Made by a program: the position numbers and the translations under genes
Shown: piece after piece, positions 45,456 to 54,237 of the stretch
Layout: each line of letters opens with the position of its first letter
Numbering within the stretch: the stretch's first letter is position 1
Notes under the pieces: generated by a model
Database searches by the model: none
What the model was told of the DNA's origin: nothing
The model's input: only the letters and a program-made list of their open reading frames with translations
Assembly: GCA_002813285.1 (NCBI GenBank)
Contig: PHTZ01000001.1
Location: 372,001 to 436,000 of the forward strand
Source of the DNA: Flavobacteriaceae bacterium MAR_2009_75
GTDB taxonomy: Bacteria > Bacteroidota > Bacteroidia > Flavobacteriales > Flavobacteriaceae
Length of the DNA stretch: 64,000 nucleotides
Direction of reading: 5' to 3'

Positions 45456-45670
45456 TACCTATGGCACCTGGGAAAAGATTTGTTTAATGCACCATAAAAC
45501 ATCAATTCCCTAGCTGGTTAACTCGATATTTTTTAGCTTGGTTCTGATAATCGTCAGTACGTTACTTCATATAATTATAAGATATAACATTGTAGGCCGT
45601 GACGATTTGATACCGTATCATAAAATTTTATAAAAATAAGATTTTTCTTACTTATTTTTAAACTAAAACT

Positions 45671-45678
45671 TATATTTG
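45671..45678 (+). promoter_or_regulatory. Candidate -7 element (TATATTTG) for the 45718 gene
   Basis: An exact match to TAnnTTTG, 40 bp before the ATG at 45718. No clear TTG -33 element is present; the area upstream is T-rich. Confidence 0.4.
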
Positions 45679-45717
45679 AGCGTTTTTTAAAATCAGTTGG
45701 TAGAAACGAATTTTACA

Positions 45718-45996
45718 ATGAAAACTAAGGGGGAAATTTTAGTTAAATTGAGGGAGTTACAGAACGATTACTATAGTCGTAAGAACGCTGTAGAGGCGTA
45801 CTCCGTAATTATGGACTTTCGTCGCGAACACGTTCTTAATACTACTGTGGCCTGTGAAAAAATAGACTATCATCTTGATAGGTTAAAGGCATGTGTTTCT
45901 CTTGAAGATGATAAACTTTTTACAGAGCAATTCGCACATTCCCTTATCAAAATCATGTTGTGCCTCAAGAAAAATTCTTTTAAAGAATCATCTTAA
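45718..45996 (+). CDS. Hypothetical small helical protein
   Basis: 92 residues from the ATG at 45718; a TTG seven codons upstream is possible. It is predominantly helical and charged, with three short segments ('GEILVKLRELQNDYYSRKNAVEAYSVIMDF', 'ACEKIDYHLDRLKACV', 'TEQFAHSLIKIMLCLKKN'), no signal and no membrane helix. No family is recognised. It is preceded by a TAnnTTTG element and lies alone between the PUL and the DUF2383 gene. Confidence 0.45.
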   Translation: MKTKGEILVKLRELQNDYYSRKNAVEAYSVIMDFRREHVLNTTVACEKIDYHLDRLKACVSLEDDKLFTEQFAHSLIKIMLCLKKNSFKESS

Positions 45997-46215
45997 TTTA
46001 CACTGTGCCATTTTACAATTATAACACCTCTCGTTATCTTCATATATAAAAGGTTTTCTTATGATAAGCATGAGTAACACCTATTGGTGCATAGCCCTGT
46101 TCAAATAATTTTTTGTGCCTCTATTCGATTAGGTTAAATATATAGTTCTTTGAATTAACCCTTATGATTCTGTTGAGTTACCTTAACTATACTTAAAATT
46201 TAAACAGTATATATC

Positions 46216-46668
46216 ATGGAAACGAAAAACAGAAAATTAGTTGATCAATTACAAGAGATTCTTGAAAAGAACAGAGATGCGGAGAAAGGGTATAAGAAAG
46301 CTGCTGAAAATGCAAAGAGTACAAATCTAAAGGCTTTTTTTACACGAAAATCAGAAGAGCGAAGAAGCTTTAATGGGGCGTTAAAGAATGAGCTCATAGC
46401 TACCTATGATCAAATCAATGACAATGGTAGCTTTCAAGGCACAATTCATAGAGCTTGGATGGATGTTAAAAACCTCTTTTCAGCCGATAGTGACGAATCA
46501 ATGTTAGAAGAATGTATTAGAGGTGATAAAGCTGCTATCGAAGAGTATGATGAAGTGTTGAAAGATGAGGCTTTACCTTTAAGGGTTTCGACTATTATTA
46601 GAGATCAGATGATGAAAATTAGAACGGACCTGAACAAAGTAAAATCTTTAGAAGATCTTAAAGATTAA
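46216..46668 (+). CDS. DUF2383 (PA2169-type) four-helix-bundle protein
   Basis: 150 residues. The sequence 'LVDQLQEILEKNRDAEKGYKKAAENA', 'LKAFFTRKSEERRSF' and 'LEECIRGDKAAIEEYDEVLK' matches the DUF2383, PA2169-family four-helix bundle related to ferritin-like proteins. Function is unknown; family members are common stress or stationary-phase proteins. Cytoplasmic. A good terminator follows 50 bp after the stop, so it is probably a single-gene unit. Confidence 0.85.
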   Translation: METKNRKLVDQLQEILEKNRDAEKGYKKAAENAKSTNLKAFFTRKSEERRSFNGALKNELIATYDQINDNGSFQGTIHRAWMDVKNLFSADSDESMLEECIRGDKAAIEEYDEVLKDEALPLRVSTIIRDQMMKIRTDLNKVKSLEDLKD

Positions 46669-46718
46669 TTTTTAAAGGAATTCTAAATATTTGTGAAAGT
46701 ATCGCAAACAATTGAATC

Positions 46719-46744
46719 GACGACTCCAAATGGGGTCGTCTTTT
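46719..46744 (+). terminator. Intrinsic terminator after the DUF2383 gene
   Basis: A 9 bp stem (GACGACTCC / GGGGTCGTC, one G-T wobble) with an AAAT loop is followed by TTTT. It is well placed for the DUF2383 gene, 50 bp past the stop. Confidence 0.75.
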
Positions 46745-46962
46745 CAATATATTCATTTATAAAAATACACCTGAAGTTGATGAAATTGCAATTATACATT
46801 CTTGCCATTCTCTCATCATAAAGGTTTTGAGTTTGACTAAGTGGTTTCTCTGAGGTTAGCCGAATCATACTTAATTAATCATGTGTCAGAAAATTATTTA
46901 GACCATAGTATAGAGAAGTTCAAATTAATAGTTGTTATTTGATTTCAATACAAAATCGAGTT

Positions 46963-47403
46963 ATGCATTTTGCAATAATTATACTTGCGTCCATTGTGGG
47001 GACAATATTAATGACGGCATTTAGTCAACTGTTAGCAGTATTGACCGGTCATAAGTTTAACGAAGCTCATTTGTTGAATGCACTTTTTAACAATGCAGTA
47101 AATAGTAACTCAGATATATCTAAGAATGACATACGTGGTTGGAGCATACATCTACTAATCGGTCTAATTATGGTATTAGGCTTGTGGGTTTTCTACCATT
47201 TTGATATTTGTGGCAAAAATTTGCTTACTGGGGTCATATTGGGTTTTTTCGCTGGCATAATCGGTGTTATAGGTTGGTCTGTATTATTTTATCTTCATGA
47301 TACCCCCCCTAAAATCAATCTCACTTATTTTTATATACAGTTAATTTTCGCCCATGTAGTATTTAGCATAACTGTTTTTGCCCTATTCCGATTTTTTTAC
47401 TAA
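46963..47403 (+). CDS. Small four-helix membrane protein, unknown family
   Basis: 146 residues from the ATG at 46963; a TTG eight codons upstream is possible. Four hydrophobic segments are seen at about 1-22, 58-75, 81-105 and 117-145. The loop between the first two carries 'HKFNEAHLLNALFNNAVNSNSDISKND', which is probably outside or amphipathic. I do not recognise the family. It may belong with the kinase/regulator pair downstream, but 441 bp separate them. Confidence 0.55.
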   Translation: MHFAIIILASIVGTILMTAFSQLLAVLTGHKFNEAHLLNALFNNAVNSNSDISKNDIRGWSIHLLIGLIMVLGLWVFYHFDICGKNLLTGVILGFFAGIIGVIGWSVLFYLHDTPPKINLTYFYIQLIFAHVVFSITVFALFRFFY

Positions 47404-47844
47404 AATCAATTTCGATGTCAAGCTCGCCAAACCTACTTTTAAACTAGAAGAATAGCCTTGAGCAAAAAGCGCTCTTTTTATGTGTAAAAATGAGATGTTC
47501 AACCAATGGAAATCATTGTAATCAACAATCAAACAACCTTAGGAGTTTTTTTGAATAAATTCTATAAACTGAGGTTATACTGTTCTGATAAAGTCCTTTT
47601 TTTAGTGTCTTGCGCAGCAACTTGCCTAGAATCAAATAGAAGTAAAAGAGTAAAAAAATGGTTTCATTTTAAAGTATTTTACAGTAACACTTCAAAACTC
47701 CCCTATATGTCTTATTTATAAAATAGGAATAGATGTATGGCCGCATTGACTATACGAAATGGCAATTTGTATCGATAATAAAATTGTATTTTTAAGTTCT
47801 TTTGACGATTTAACTCTCTAGCAACACTTAAACCAGAGCCCGAT
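47404..47844. other. 441 bp intergenic region before the histidine kinase
   Basis: Contains a 71-codon frame at 47506-47721 that looks spurious and a weak hairpin with a T-run at about 47460-47479 (GAGC, 7-base loop, GCTC, then TTTTT) that may end the membrane-protein transcript. Nothing else stands out. Confidence 0.45.
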
Positions 47845-48933
47845 ATGACCTCTACGGAAGCACGCCTAAAAGAACGGGTAAAAGAACTGACTTGCCTCTA
47901 TGAGGTAACTTCAATTATCGTAAACGCCGATTATGACCGACTTGAAGAATCGCTTGAAGAAATCGTACTCTGCCTAAAAAAAGCATGGCAGTTCAATGAA
48001 GATACTGAGGTAATTTTAGTGTATGATGATTTTCGTATAAAAACGGAAAACTATCGACCCAGCAAAATCTGCCTATACTCGAACATTCAGGTTTTTAATC
48101 AAAAAACAGGCTTTATTAAAGTAAGTTACCCTGCGGATAAATACACACTTTCCGACTTTTTGATTGAAGAGCAAGCCTTATTGGACAACATTAGTTTGGT
48201 GATAGGTAATCTTTTTGAACGTAAACATATTAGGGATCGAGAGGCCGCTATTAAAAGACAAATGGAGCGCGCCGATCGGCTGCATATTCTGGGTGAGATT
48301 ACGGCAGGCATCGCCCACGAACTTAATACTCCCTTAGCTAATATATTGGGGTTTGCCGAACTTCTGAAAGACTCGCTAACTGATAAAACAGCGATAAGGG
48401 ATCTTGAGAAGATTATGGAAAATGCAATTTTCAGCCGAGAGATTGTAAAAAAACTTATGTTCTTCGCTTGTGAAATGCCGCAAGAAATGAATGAAATTTC
48501 CATAAACCCTTTGATTGAAAACGTACTCAATTTATTAAAGCCATCATTTCGTACTAAAAATATTCAGTTAAAAAAATCTTTTAGCCATGAGACTATCGCT
48601 ATTAAAGCTGATACGGTACAAATGACCCAAGTGCTTTTCAATTTGATCATGAACGCAATTTATTATTCCCCCATTGGTGGTAAAATAGAACTGAATATTC
48701 AACAAACCCCTAAAAACGTTCAGTTGACTATTTCTGATGAAGGTGAGGGAATTTCAAAAGAAAATGAAGATAAGGTCTTTGAACCCTTCTTTACCACAAA
48801 ACCTCTTGGTGATGGCTCCGGATTAGGACTAAGCGTTGTACATGGCATTATTAACAGTCACCAAGGTAAAATACGACACGAACCTAACAAGCCGACCGGT
48901 ACCATTTTTACGGTTGATTTCCCAAAACTATAA
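47845..48933 (+). CDS. Soluble sensor histidine kinase
   Basis: 362 residues, with no signal peptide or membrane helix. Residues 1-125 resemble a small GAF-like sensing module ('ERVKELTCLYEVTSIIVNADY'). The HisKA phospho-acceptor is H158 in 'GEITAGIAHELNTPLANILGF'. The HATPase domain shows the N box 'NLIMNAIYYSP', the G1 box 'ISDEGEGI' and 'GDGSGLGLSVVHGI'. It would phosphorylate the sigma-54 activator encoded 3 bp downstream. Being soluble, it must sense a cytoplasmic signal. The pair is of the NtrB/NtrC or AtoS/AtoC kind, but the stimulus is unknown. Confidence 0.93.
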   Translation: MTSTEARLKERVKELTCLYEVTSIIVNADYDRLEESLEEIVLCLKKAWQFNEDTEVILVYDDFRIKTENYRPSKICLYSNIQVFNQKTGFIKVSYPADKYTLSDFLIEEQALLDNISLVIGNLFERKHIRDREAAIKRQMERADRLHILGEITAGIAHELNTPLANILGFAELLKDSLTDKTAIRDLEKIMENAIFSREIVKKLMFFACEMPQEMNEISINPLIENVLNLLKPSFRTKNIQLKKSFSHETIAIKADTVQMTQVLFNLIMNAIYYSPIGGKIELNIQQTPKNVQLTISDEGEGISKENEDKVFEPFFTTKPLGDGSGLGLSVVHGIINSHQGKIRHEPNKPTGTIFTVDFPKL

Positions 48934-48935
48934 AT

Positions 48936-50258
48936 ATGCTGAGAAAAGAAAACATTCTACTGGTCGATGATGACATTAGTATATTAGAATTATTGCAAAG
49001 ACATTTGCAATCGATGAACTTTCATTCTTACAAAGCTGTGTCGGTAAAAGAAGCGGTACGAATATTAAGAGATACCCCTATCGACCTACTAATAACCGAT
49101 ATTCAAATGCCAGAAGTCAATGGTATGCAGCTTTTGCAATTCGCAAATGAAAATTACCCTGACATACCTAAGCTAGTAGTTACAGGTTATCCATCCGTTT
49201 CCGGAACTTTAGAAGGTATTAAAACGGGTGCCATTGATTATCTGACAAAACCTTTTACTAAACAAGAACTTAAAGAAAGTATCGACAAGGCTTTGGCTCA
49301 TGGTGAGGCCAAAAGACGTTCAAAAAAATTAAGCCCCAGTATTGACGATAATCGATATGATGGCATGATTGGGGCATCCGATGCTTTTCTAAAAGTTACC
49401 GAACTTATAGAAAGAGTAAAAAACAATAAGGCAACCGTACTTATTGAAGGTGAAACCGGTACCGGAAAAGAGCTGGTAGCCAGAGCTATTCATTATTCGG
49501 GAAAATATGCACGTTCTCCTTTCGTAGCTGTCAACTGTGGAGCCATACCTGAAAACCTTCAAGAATCTGAACTCTTCGGATACCTTAAAGGTGCGTTTAC
49601 AGGGGCAAATGAAAATCGTACCGGCTTTTTTCAAGCCGCTGATGGAGGTACTCTTTTTTTAGACGAAATCGGCTCTGCTTCTTTGGCTGTGCAAACCAAA
49701 TTACTGAGAGCCCTTCAAGAAAAGGAAGTTGTAAAGGTGGGATCACGTAAGGCGGAGAAAGTCGACATTAGAATAATTGCCGCCACCAATTCCGATTTAA
49801 CTGAAGAAATACGTAAAAAAAGGTTTCGAGAAGATCTCTTCTATAGGCTAACAGTTGTAGAAATTAGCGTTCCCCCATTGAGAGAGCGTAAAAGTGACAT
49901 TAATTTATTGGTCTCAAAATTTCTTCAAAAATACGGGCATGAATATAAAGACCGCCCCCTAACTATAGCCCCTGATGCCTTGGATGTCTTGACCCGCTAT
50001 AATTGGCCTGGAAATATTCGAGAATTAGAAAATGTGGTACAGAGAGCAATTATTATGTCCGATAGAAAGGTAGGAATAGAACACTTACCAAATCGATTAA
50101 AGTTTCAAATCGAGTTTGAAGATGATACATTTGCCTCCCTAAAAAAAATGGAACAAAAATACATTGAGCGTGTACTACAATATACCAGAGGTAATAAAAC
50201 AAAAGCTGCTGAAATTCTCGAAATTGATCGTAAAACGCTGCGAAGCAAACTAAATTAG
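48936..50258 (+). CDS. NtrC-type sigma-54-dependent response regulator
   Basis: 440 residues. Receiver domain 5-120 with phospho-acceptor D55 ('LLITDIQMPEVNG'). The AAA+ domain (about 145-380) has Walker A 'GETGTGKELVARAIH', the sigma-54 contact motif GAFTGA and Walker B 'GGTLFLDEIG'. A Fis-type helix-turn-helix ends the protein ('KTKAAEILEIDRKTLRSKL'). It activates sigma-54 promoters after phosphorylation by the kinase encoded 3 bp upstream. A promoter of that type lies in front of the next gene, 50452-50790, making it a candidate target. Confidence 0.95.
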   Translation: MLRKENILLVDDDISILELLQRHLQSMNFHSYKAVSVKEAVRILRDTPIDLLITDIQMPEVNGMQLLQFANENYPDIPKLVVTGYPSVSGTLEGIKTGAIDYLTKPFTKQELKESIDKALAHGEAKRRSKKLSPSIDDNRYDGMIGASDAFLKVTELIERVKNNKATVLIEGETGTGKELVARAIHYSGKYARSPFVAVNCGAIPENLQESELFGYLKGAFTGANENRTGFFQAADGGTLFLDEIGSASLAVQTKLLRALQEKEVVKVGSRKAEKVDIRIIAATNSDLTEEIRKKRFREDLFYRLTVVEISVPPLRERKSDINLLVSKFLQKYGHEYKDRPLTIAPDALDVLTRYNWPGNIRELENVVQRAIIMSDRKVGIEHLPNRLKFQIEFEDDTFASLKKMEQKYIERVLQYTRGNKTKAAEILEIDRKTLRSKLN

Positions 50259-50385
50259 ATTTGGTGAAAAATTCCCCGCCGAGTAAAATATACCCAATTA
50301 ACCACAACCAGAAAGCTGCTAAATTATAATATAAAATACTGATATTCAGTTTTATATGACAAACACTTGATTGCTTTCTTTAAAT

Positions 50386-50401
50386 AGGCATACTGATTGT
50401 A
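50386..50401 (+). promoter_or_regulatory. Candidate sigma-54 promoter
   Basis: AGGCAT-ACTGA-TTGTA matches the -24/-12 pattern TGGCAC-N5-TTGCA at 8 of 11 positions, including the invariant -24 GG and TTG, but -12 GC reads GT. Start of transcription would be near 50412, 40 bp before the ATG at 50452. It sits directly behind the gene for a sigma-54 activator. Confidence 0.4.
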
Positions 50402-50451
50402 CGTTAAGATTACTATAGAAATAATAGACTATAATCTTAAAACACACAATT

Positions 50452-50790
50452 ATGACAAAGTATGTAATAGCCTTATTGTTTTCAGGCGCAATGTTCGCTC
50501 AAGAAGAAGTAAATGTAGGTGACGTTTTTGAAATCGGTCAACCAGAAACTAGAACCTACAAACATATTGAATTTCCAAGAGCCAATTTCATTATCAAGAG
50601 AGGTGGCATTGCCAACTATAAGAATCTCAAAGGGCAGAAAGTAGTAGTAACATCTGTTGAAGATAAAAATGATGGTACTGTTCAAATTAAATTAAAGCGT
50701 GAGAATGGAAATCGCTTCTTCGGAAGCCATACCGTTGTGGCTGCCAACTTCGAAAAAGCACTGGACAACGGGGAGCTAGTGGCGAATTAG
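50452..50790 (+). CDS. Small exported protein, probable target of the sigma-54 system
   Basis: 112 residues. A short signal peptide ends at 'GAMFAQ' (about residue 16), so it is periplasmic. The mature part, about 95 residues, is beta-rich: 'VGDVFEIGQPETRTYKHIEFPRANFIIKRGG', 'GQKVVVTSVEDKNDGTVQIKLKRENGNRFFG'. This resembles a small SH3-like or KOW-like barrel. No family is recognised. It stands alone: a sigma-54-like promoter upstream and a strong terminator downstream. Confidence 0.65.
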   Translation: MTKYVIALLFSGAMFAQEEVNVGDVFEIGQPETRTYKHIEFPRANFIIKRGGIANYKNLKGQKVVVTSVEDKNDGTVQIKLKRENGNRFFGSHTVVAANFEKALDNGELVAN

Positions 50791-50812
50791 ATATAGTTGG
50801 TTAGTTCATTTC

Positions 50813-50866
50813 AGCTGTTCGGTTAGGTATTTGTAATGTCTGCCTACCGAACAGCTTTTTATCTTT
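50813..50866 (+). terminator. Strong intrinsic terminator
   Basis: AGCTGTTCGGTTAGG pairs with CCTACCGAACAGCT (14 pairs with one bulged T), enclosing about 15 bases, followed by a T-rich run 50856-50866. It ends the single-gene unit 50452-50790. Confidence 0.85.
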
Positions 50867-50995
50867 TAGCCAAACTTATAAACTGGCAACTTTCATATTA
50901 TTTCTATTTCTCGCATCCACCTAATCTGAATATAAAATTTAACTTTATATCTTTACTGTAGTCCGCTTTTAACGCAGCTTCAAAATCAGATTTCA

Positions 50996-51976
50996 GTGTA
51001 TAGAGGCTTCCTCCTACTATTTTTATTGTCCTCCCTTTCCGTTTGGAGTCAAAACTCCTATTCACGCACCTTAAAACTAATGGGCAGCCGTTTTGATATA
51101 ACGGTCGTAGCTAGCGATTCGGTTTCCGGTCATGAGTATATTGACTTGGCCGTAACGGAAATTTTGAGAATAGAAAACCTTATTTCTTCTTGGAAATTTA
51201 AATCACAAACCTCATCGATAAATAAAAATGCGGGCGTGTCACCTGTTCAAGTCGACCCTGAGCTTTTCGGCCTTATTAAAAGATGTAACCAAATTTCAAA
51301 CTTGACCGATGGTGCTTTTGACATAAGTTACGCTTCTATGGATGAGATTTGGAAGTTTGATGGAAGCATGCAACAAATGCCCGATTCGTCTCTAATAAAG
51401 GCATCCATAGAAAAAGTCGGATACCACAATATTGTTCTAGACTCAGCAACCAGTTCTATCTTTCTAGAATTAAAGGGAATGAAAATTGGGTTTGGTGCCA
51501 TCGGTAAAGGTTATGCGGCCGATAAAGCAAAGGTTTTACTTATGAATGAGGGTTTAAGTGCCGGTATAATCAATGCCTCTGGTGACATGAACTCTTGGGG
51601 CGTACAGCCTAATGGTCAACCTTGGCAGGTCGCAATTACCAATCCGTTGAACACGAATAAGGTTTTTGCGACTTTACCGTTGAACAATAATGCCGTAGTA
51701 ACTTCAGGAAACTACGAGAAATACCTGATCCTGAACGGTAAGCGTTACACGCATATTATAGACCCTAGAACCGGTTACCCCTCTTTCGGAATCTCAAGTG
51801 TGACCATTTTCGCCCCTAGTGCCGAATTAGCCGATGCGCTGGCCACGTCGGTCTTCGTGATGGGCAAAGATGTCGGAATTGATAGAATCAACCAAATACC
51901 AAAAGTGGAGTGTATATTAATTGATGATAAGGGACAAATTTTTACATCGACCCACATTGAAATAAAAAATTTATGA
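50996..51976 (+). CDS. apbE: FAD:protein FMN transferase, ApbE family
   Basis: 326 residues from a GTG start that gives a signal peptide ('FLLLFLLSSLSVWSQ'). ApbE features are 'RTLKLMGSRFDITV', 'GFGAIGKGYAADKAK', 'INASGDMNSWG' and 'HIIDPRTGYPS', matching the Mg/FAD site. ApbE attaches FMN covalently to Thr in target proteins outside the cytoplasm. It overlaps the DUF4266 lipoprotein gene by 4 bp (ATGA) and heads the apbE-DUF4266-DUF3570 unit. No flavinylation target motif was noticed in the two partners. The acceptor is unknown. Confidence 0.93.
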   Translation: MYRGFLLLFLLSSLSVWSQNSYSRTLKLMGSRFDITVVASDSVSGHEYIDLAVTEILRIENLISSWKFKSQTSSINKNAGVSPVQVDPELFGLIKRCNQISNLTDGAFDISYASMDEIWKFDGSMQQMPDSSLIKASIEKVGYHNIVLDSATSSIFLELKGMKIGFGAIGKGYAADKAKVLLMNEGLSAGIINASGDMNSWGVQPNGQPWQVAITNPLNTNKVFATLPLNNNAVVTSGNYEKYLILNGKRYTHIIDPRTGYPSFGISSVTIFAPSAELADALATSVFVMGKDVGIDRINQIPKVECILIDDKGQIFTSTHIEIKNL

Positions 51977-52185
51977 TAAATCGATTTTTATTAATTCTGG
52001 CTGTAGGCTACTCTTTGGTGAGCTGCGTGACCGTAAAAGAATATCAAAAAGTGAATATAAATGACCCTGATATGTCGCTGACGCAAAAAATGATAGACCG
52101 GAATGTCAACACCATGCATTCGTATCGAGAGGCGGCCGTGGGCGCAAACGGAGGAAAAACTGGAGGAGGCTGCGGTTGCAATTGA
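51973..52185 (+). CDS. DUF4266 small lipoprotein with Gly-Cys tail
   Basis: 70 residues. The lipobox 'YSLVSC' gives a lipidated cysteine near residue 18. The mature part is very short, with 'DPDMSLTQKMIDRN' and the tail GGKTGGGCGCN. This is the DUF4266 pattern. The two Cys in a flexible glycine tail suggest metal or thiol chemistry, but no function is established. It overlaps apbE by 4 bp and is followed after 27 bp by the DUF3570 gene. Confidence 0.88.
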   Translation: MINRFLLILAVGYSLVSCVTVKEYQKVNINDPDMSLTQKMIDRNVNTMHSYREAAVGANGGKTGGGCGCN

Positions 52186-52212
52186 TCACTACTAAAACGA
52201 TATCCCCTGATT

Positions 52213-53517
52213 ATGAAAAAAGCTATTGTTTTATTGGCGCCTACACTGCTGTTCATGGTCTTGACCACCTATGCACAAGACACAAATCAAGAATACAAGC
52301 AACGCGTACTGGAAAGTTCAGAAATCGATTTTCTTTCCAGTTACTATTCGCAAGAGGGAGATAATGCCGCCGTCACAGGTGGTCGCGGCACCGAAGAATT
52401 AACTGATGCCACAGCTACGGTAATTGTTTCAATTCCCCTGAACGATGACGATATTTTGACCGTTGATGCCGGAATATCGGCTTACACGTCTGCCTCTTCG
52501 AGTAATGTAAACCCCTTTGATGGAAACACCGACGGAGACCCCTTTATCGCTACCACAGGAGCTTCAAGATCCGATACTTGGGTAAACTTTACAGGAACCT
52601 ATACCCACAATTCAGACGATAGAAATAATATATGGTCTGCCCGCCTATCGGTTTCAAATGAATACGATTATTTTTCTTTTGGTTTTGGGGGAAGTTATGC
52701 CAAGCTTTTTAATCAGAAAAATACAGAGTTAAACCTAAATGCAAATGTTTATTTGGACAAATGGAAAATTATTTACCCCATCGAACTGAGGCCCTTTACA
52801 AAAAATGGCATCGGCGAGTTCAGAAGTAGCGAAATTACCGGGAACACAAACTATGCCCCTAATTTTACTGAACTTGAAAATAGCAATAGAAACTCCTATT
52901 CCCTTGGTTTGGGGCTATCACAAATACTACATAAAAATCTTCAAGGGCTAATTTCGTTGGATATTATTAAACAGCAAGGTCTTTTATCTACACCCTTTCA
53001 AAGGGTCTATTTTCAAGATATTACAGCTTCTTTCGTTGAAAATTTTCAGTTGGCCGATGACATTGAAAGATTACCAAATAGCCGATTTAAAATCGCCTTA
53101 GGTGGCCGCCTTAATTATTTTTTGAGTAGCACCATATCATTACGTTCATATTACCGCTTTTATGTTGATGACTGGGGAATATCTTCCCATACAGCAAGTG
53201 TTGAGATACCCATAAAACTATCTGATAAATTCACAATTTACCCATCATATCGCTTTTATAGTCAAACCGCCTCTGATCATTTCGCCGCTCATCAACAACA
53301 TTTTTCATCTTCAATTTTTTACACTTCTGATTATGACCTTTCCCGATACAAGGCCAATCAATATGGGCTGGGAATTTCTTACACAGATATTTTTACCAAA
53401 CTCAGGGTGTCAAAAATCGGATTAAAAAGTATCGACTTTAAATTTTACAATTATAATCGTAACACCACGTTCAGTTCGATAATTGCAACCGGAGGATTTA
53501 AGTTTATTGTGGAATAA
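52213..53517 (+). CDS. DUF3570 outer-membrane beta-barrel-like protein
   Basis: 434 residues with a signal peptide ending near residue 21. The mature sequence has alternating short beta-strands with aromatic ends ('SARLSVSNEYDYFSFGFGGSYAKLF', 'YRFYVDDWGISSHTASVEIPI') and ends in 'GFKFIVE', typical of an outer-membrane barrel. It matches DUF3570, which occurs with DUF4266 lipoproteins and ApbE. The trio is probably one envelope pathway. No catalytic function is visible. The stop is 6 bp from the converging phosphopantetheinyl transferase gene. Confidence 0.85.
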   Translation: MKKAIVLLAPTLLFMVLTTYAQDTNQEYKQRVLESSEIDFLSSYYSQEGDNAAVTGGRGTEELTDATATVIVSIPLNDDDILTVDAGISAYTSASSSNVNPFDGNTDGDPFIATTGASRSDTWVNFTGTYTHNSDDRNNIWSARLSVSNEYDYFSFGFGGSYAKLFNQKNTELNLNANVYLDKWKIIYPIELRPFTKNGIGEFRSSEITGNTNYAPNFTELENSNRNSYSLGLGLSQILHKNLQGLISLDIIKQQGLLSTPFQRVYFQDITASFVENFQLADDIERLPNSRFKIALGGRLNYFLSSTISLRSYYRFYVDDWGISSHTASVEIPIKLSDKFTIYPSYRFYSQTASDHFAAHQQHFSSSIFYTSDYDLSRYKANQYGLGISYTDIFTKLRVSKIGLKSIDFKFYNYNRNTTFSSIIATGGFKFIVE

Positions 53518-53523
53518 AAGAGT

Positions 53524-54228
53524 TTACTGGTCTTGAACACCTTTCCAAGGCTCAATACTTATCTTGTTCAAGGTACCCTGTACGGAAAGAGCACCTTGAT
53601 AACCCGGGGCAGGTTCAAAAGAAGTCATAGACCATCGATGTTTTTCGTCTGAATCCCAGTCCGTAGAAAGTAAGTGAGCATTTTTATCCAATGAAACAGA
53701 AAATGAGGATAAAGGAAACGAAAGCCCACTACCCTTGGCTTTTATGAATGATTCTTTTCTCGTCCATAATCGGTAAAAGGCAATGAATAGTTGATTTTTC
53801 GGAACATTATGAAGCTGTTCGATTTCTGAAGGCGAAAAGAAATTATCGGCAATTTCGAGCACATCGAAATCATTCTTTATCCGTTCGATGTCAACTCCAC
53901 ATTTAAAATTTTTAACGAAGGCTAAAGCCACGTACTGACCTGAATGTGAAACATTAAACTTAAAATCCGGATAATCTACAAGATACGGCTTATCGAATTC
54001 TTCGTAAGCAATTTTTATCTTTTCTGGCTCACAGCCTAAATACTTACCAGATAATATTCTTAGCGAACTTCTGGCAAGAACATTTATTTTCCTATCTTTT
54101 TCGAATTTGAACCGCTGTGACCTTAAAAGTTCTTCGGTTGAAAGATAATTATTATAAAAATCTAAGTCTTTTTCAAATTCCTCTACATCAAAATACCAAA
54201 TATGCACCTCGTTTTCGGGAAGTTTCAT
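53524..54228 (-). CDS. 4'-phosphopantetheinyl transferase (Sfp type)
   Basis: 234 residues, normal for Sfp-type enzymes. The two Mg/CoA motifs are 'CGVDIER' (D113, E115) and 'WTRKESFIKAKG' (W155, K158, E159, K163). Upstream the 'RSSLRILSGKYLG' and 'FNVSHSGQYVALAF' blocks fit the family. It transfers the phosphopantetheine arm of CoA to carrier domains, here those of the NRPS genes on both arms. Only 9 bp separate it from the NRPS gene upstream, so it is co-transcribed. Confidence 0.93.
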   Translation of the reverse strand: MKLPENEVHIWYFDVEEFEKDLDFYNNYLSTEELLRSQRFKFEKDRKINVLARSSLRILSGKYLGCEPEKIKIAYEEFDKPYLVDYPDFKFNVSHSGQYVALAFVKNFKCGVDIERIKNDFDVLEIADNFFSPSEIEQLHNVPKNQLFIAFYRLWTRKESFIKAKGSGLSFPLSSFSVSLDKNAHLLSTDWDSDEKHRWSMTSFEPAPGYQGALSVQGTLNKISIEPWKGVQDQ

Positions 54229-54237
54229 TGGAAGAAG

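Larger units (their letters stand above)
45357..45717. other. 361 bp intergenic region after kduI
   Basis: No gene seen. It contains the GC-rich hairpin at 45428-45455 and, near its right end, the promoter-like TATATTTG at 45671. It marks the end of the PUL operon. Confidence 0.6.

Noticed and set aside
47506-47721. 71-codon frame between the membrane protein and the histidine kinase
   Set aside because: It has an ATG but irregular composition, no recognisable fold or signal and no upstream promoter-like element. It could be a small gene, but the evidence is too weak to list.
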